Source: Pseudobutyrivibrio sp. (GTDB lineage Bacteria > Bacillota > Clostridia > Lachnospirales > Lachnospiraceae). From it: a stretch of 5,337 nucleotides of DNA. The translations under genes and the position numbers were made by a program. This document shows, one piece after another, positions 4,544 through 5,337 of the stretch (position 1 is its first letter; each line of letters starts with the position of its first letter). The notes beneath the pieces were generated by a model. That model saw only the letters and a list, made by a program, of their open reading frames with translations. It searched no databases and was not told where the DNA came from. The stretch is from the NCBI GenBank assembly GCA_017557715.1, contig JAFYYE010000404.1, forward strand, positions 1 through 5,337. The letters run 5' to 3'.

Positions 4544-5337
4544 ACTATTAAAGAAAAATTATGGGAGTGTTGCTAGTTGGGCAATATGGAAATCGCCTGG
4601 TGCTACTGACAGAAATGATATTGGGGATGTTTCAATATTTGATGATGAGAATATACTAGTGCAGCTGAATTCTAAATATGTTTTTGTTGGATTAAATGGG
4701 TCTGGTGCACATGATGATTATATGGATAAAACTCGTCCATGGCACAATTTTCATAGTTCAAAGTCTTCTGGATATGATTATAAACTTCGTTTTGCACTTA
4801 GTGGAACTGAGTATTGGGGTTCATATATAACTGATATTATAAAAGATTTTCCAGAAGGTGATTCTAAGAATGTAGAAGAGTACTGTAAATTACACCCTGA
4901 TTATTTAAAGGCTCAATTAGAATGTTTTGAAAAAGAGATAAGCATATTGGGTAAACCTGTACTTATTGCATTAGGAGGAGCTTGTTATAGATATTTACAT
5001 ACATATTTGCGTGGTAAATACAAAATATACAAGATAATACATTATTCATATAGATATGGCTACCAAACCGTTCAAAGCTACAGAGAGCGTGTTTTGAATG
5101 ATTTAAATAATATTTCTAATGGGAATATTCCCTATGCTCCTAAAGAAGAATTTCAAGCCACAATGTCGACAAAAAGTGGTAAAAGTAAAACTATTTCAGA
5201 TAATAACTTCGGAAAAAGACAAAACGAAATTAAAGAATATTTTGCGGAAAGAGGTATAAATTATATAGGCCAAAGTCCAAGAGATATTCATTTTAAGGAA
5301 AATGGACGGCATGTTAGTATAACAGATCAGGGAATTA
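4521..5337 (+). CDS. Uracil-DNA-glycosylase-superfamily-like protein (3' end outside window)
   Basis: The frame runs from ATG 4521, with GAGG 6 bases before it, to the window end without a stop: 272 residues seen. The first 200 or so resemble the uracil-DNA glycosylase fold. YVFVGLN59GSG is like motif A of the MUG/TDG branch (G-[IL]-N-P-[GS]), where the Asn activates the catalytic water. Then come PWHNFHS (73-79), a central YWGSYITDII (98-107), PVLIALGGACYRYL (146-159) like the strand and helix before the minor-groove loop, and H174-Y-S176 in place of the H-P-S loop motif. Possible roles are removal of damaged or modified bases, or a repurposed nucleic-acid-binding fold. After about residue 205, a Ser/Lys linker leads to a second small domain (from about 230) cut off by the window. 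The overlap with the previous gene suggests the products are made together. The superfamily call is from motif resemblance only. Confidence 0.72.
   Translation, partial: MITKEQYELLKKNYGSVASWAIWKSPGATDRNDIGDVSIFDDENILVQLNSKYVFVGLNGSGAHDDYMDKTRPWHNFHSSKSSGYDYKLRFALSGTEYWGSYITDIIKDFPEGDSKNVEEYCKLHPDYLKAQLECFEKEISILGKPVLIALGGACYRYLHTYLRGKYKIYKIIHYSYRYGYQTVQSYRERVLNDLNNISNGNIPYAPKEEFQATMSTKSGKSKTISDNNFGKRQNEIKEYFAERGINYIGQSPRDIHFKENGRHVSITDQGI

Noticed and set aside
4973..4981. AGGAGGAGC inside the UDG-like gene as another internal start
   Set aside because: No ATG or well-placed in-frame start follows at a usable distance. The bases are explained by Gly-Gly-Ala codons.

Overview
The window is AT-rich with short, strongly Shine-Dalgarno-led genes. 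Its proteins have the architecture common in gut Clostridia: short zinc ribbon, single membrane helix and extracytoplasmic domain, alongside bacterial SH3 domains. A Lachnospiraceae-like Firmicute chromosome is the best guess, inferred from style rather than from a marker gene. I see no rRNA, tRNA, CRISPR array, transposase or phage structural gene.

Left block (1-2023, + strand): the C-terminal end of an SH3b-domain protein (1-303); a zinc-ribbon membrane protein (322-972) 18 bases after it; a nucleotidyltransferase-fold protein of about 229 residues (1068-1757); and a 71-residue membrane protein with a C-terminal SHOCT motif (1769-1984). The ribosome binding site of this last gene overlaps the nucleotidyltransferase stop codon. 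A rho-independent terminator (1989-2023) closes the block.

Middle (1985-3145): a 291-base gap holds that terminator, a 21-base imperfect direct repeat and a small hairpin. It ends in a very long perfect hairpin (2234-2291) whose right arm lies inside the 3' end of the next gene. That gene (2276-2962, - strand) is a second zinc-ribbon, membrane-helix, extracytoplasmic-domain protein. The 183-base divergent spacer then carries three GGTAAA repeats at exact 10-base steps, just upstream of an extended -10 promoter.

Right block (3146-5337, + strand): a tightly packed, translationally coupled run of three genes. They are a helix-turn-helix protein with an unknown C-terminal domain and a strong in-frame internal start at the domain boundary (3146-4006); a protein with a degenerate cold-shock/OB-like N-terminal half (4013-4543); and a uracil-DNA-glycosylase-superfamily-like protein (4521 to beyond the window). 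All three look nucleic-acid directed. Together they are the best candidate here for an undescribed system, perhaps a DNA-repair or nucleic-acid-sensing cassette under its own operator. The role is inference; only the domain resemblances and layout are seen.
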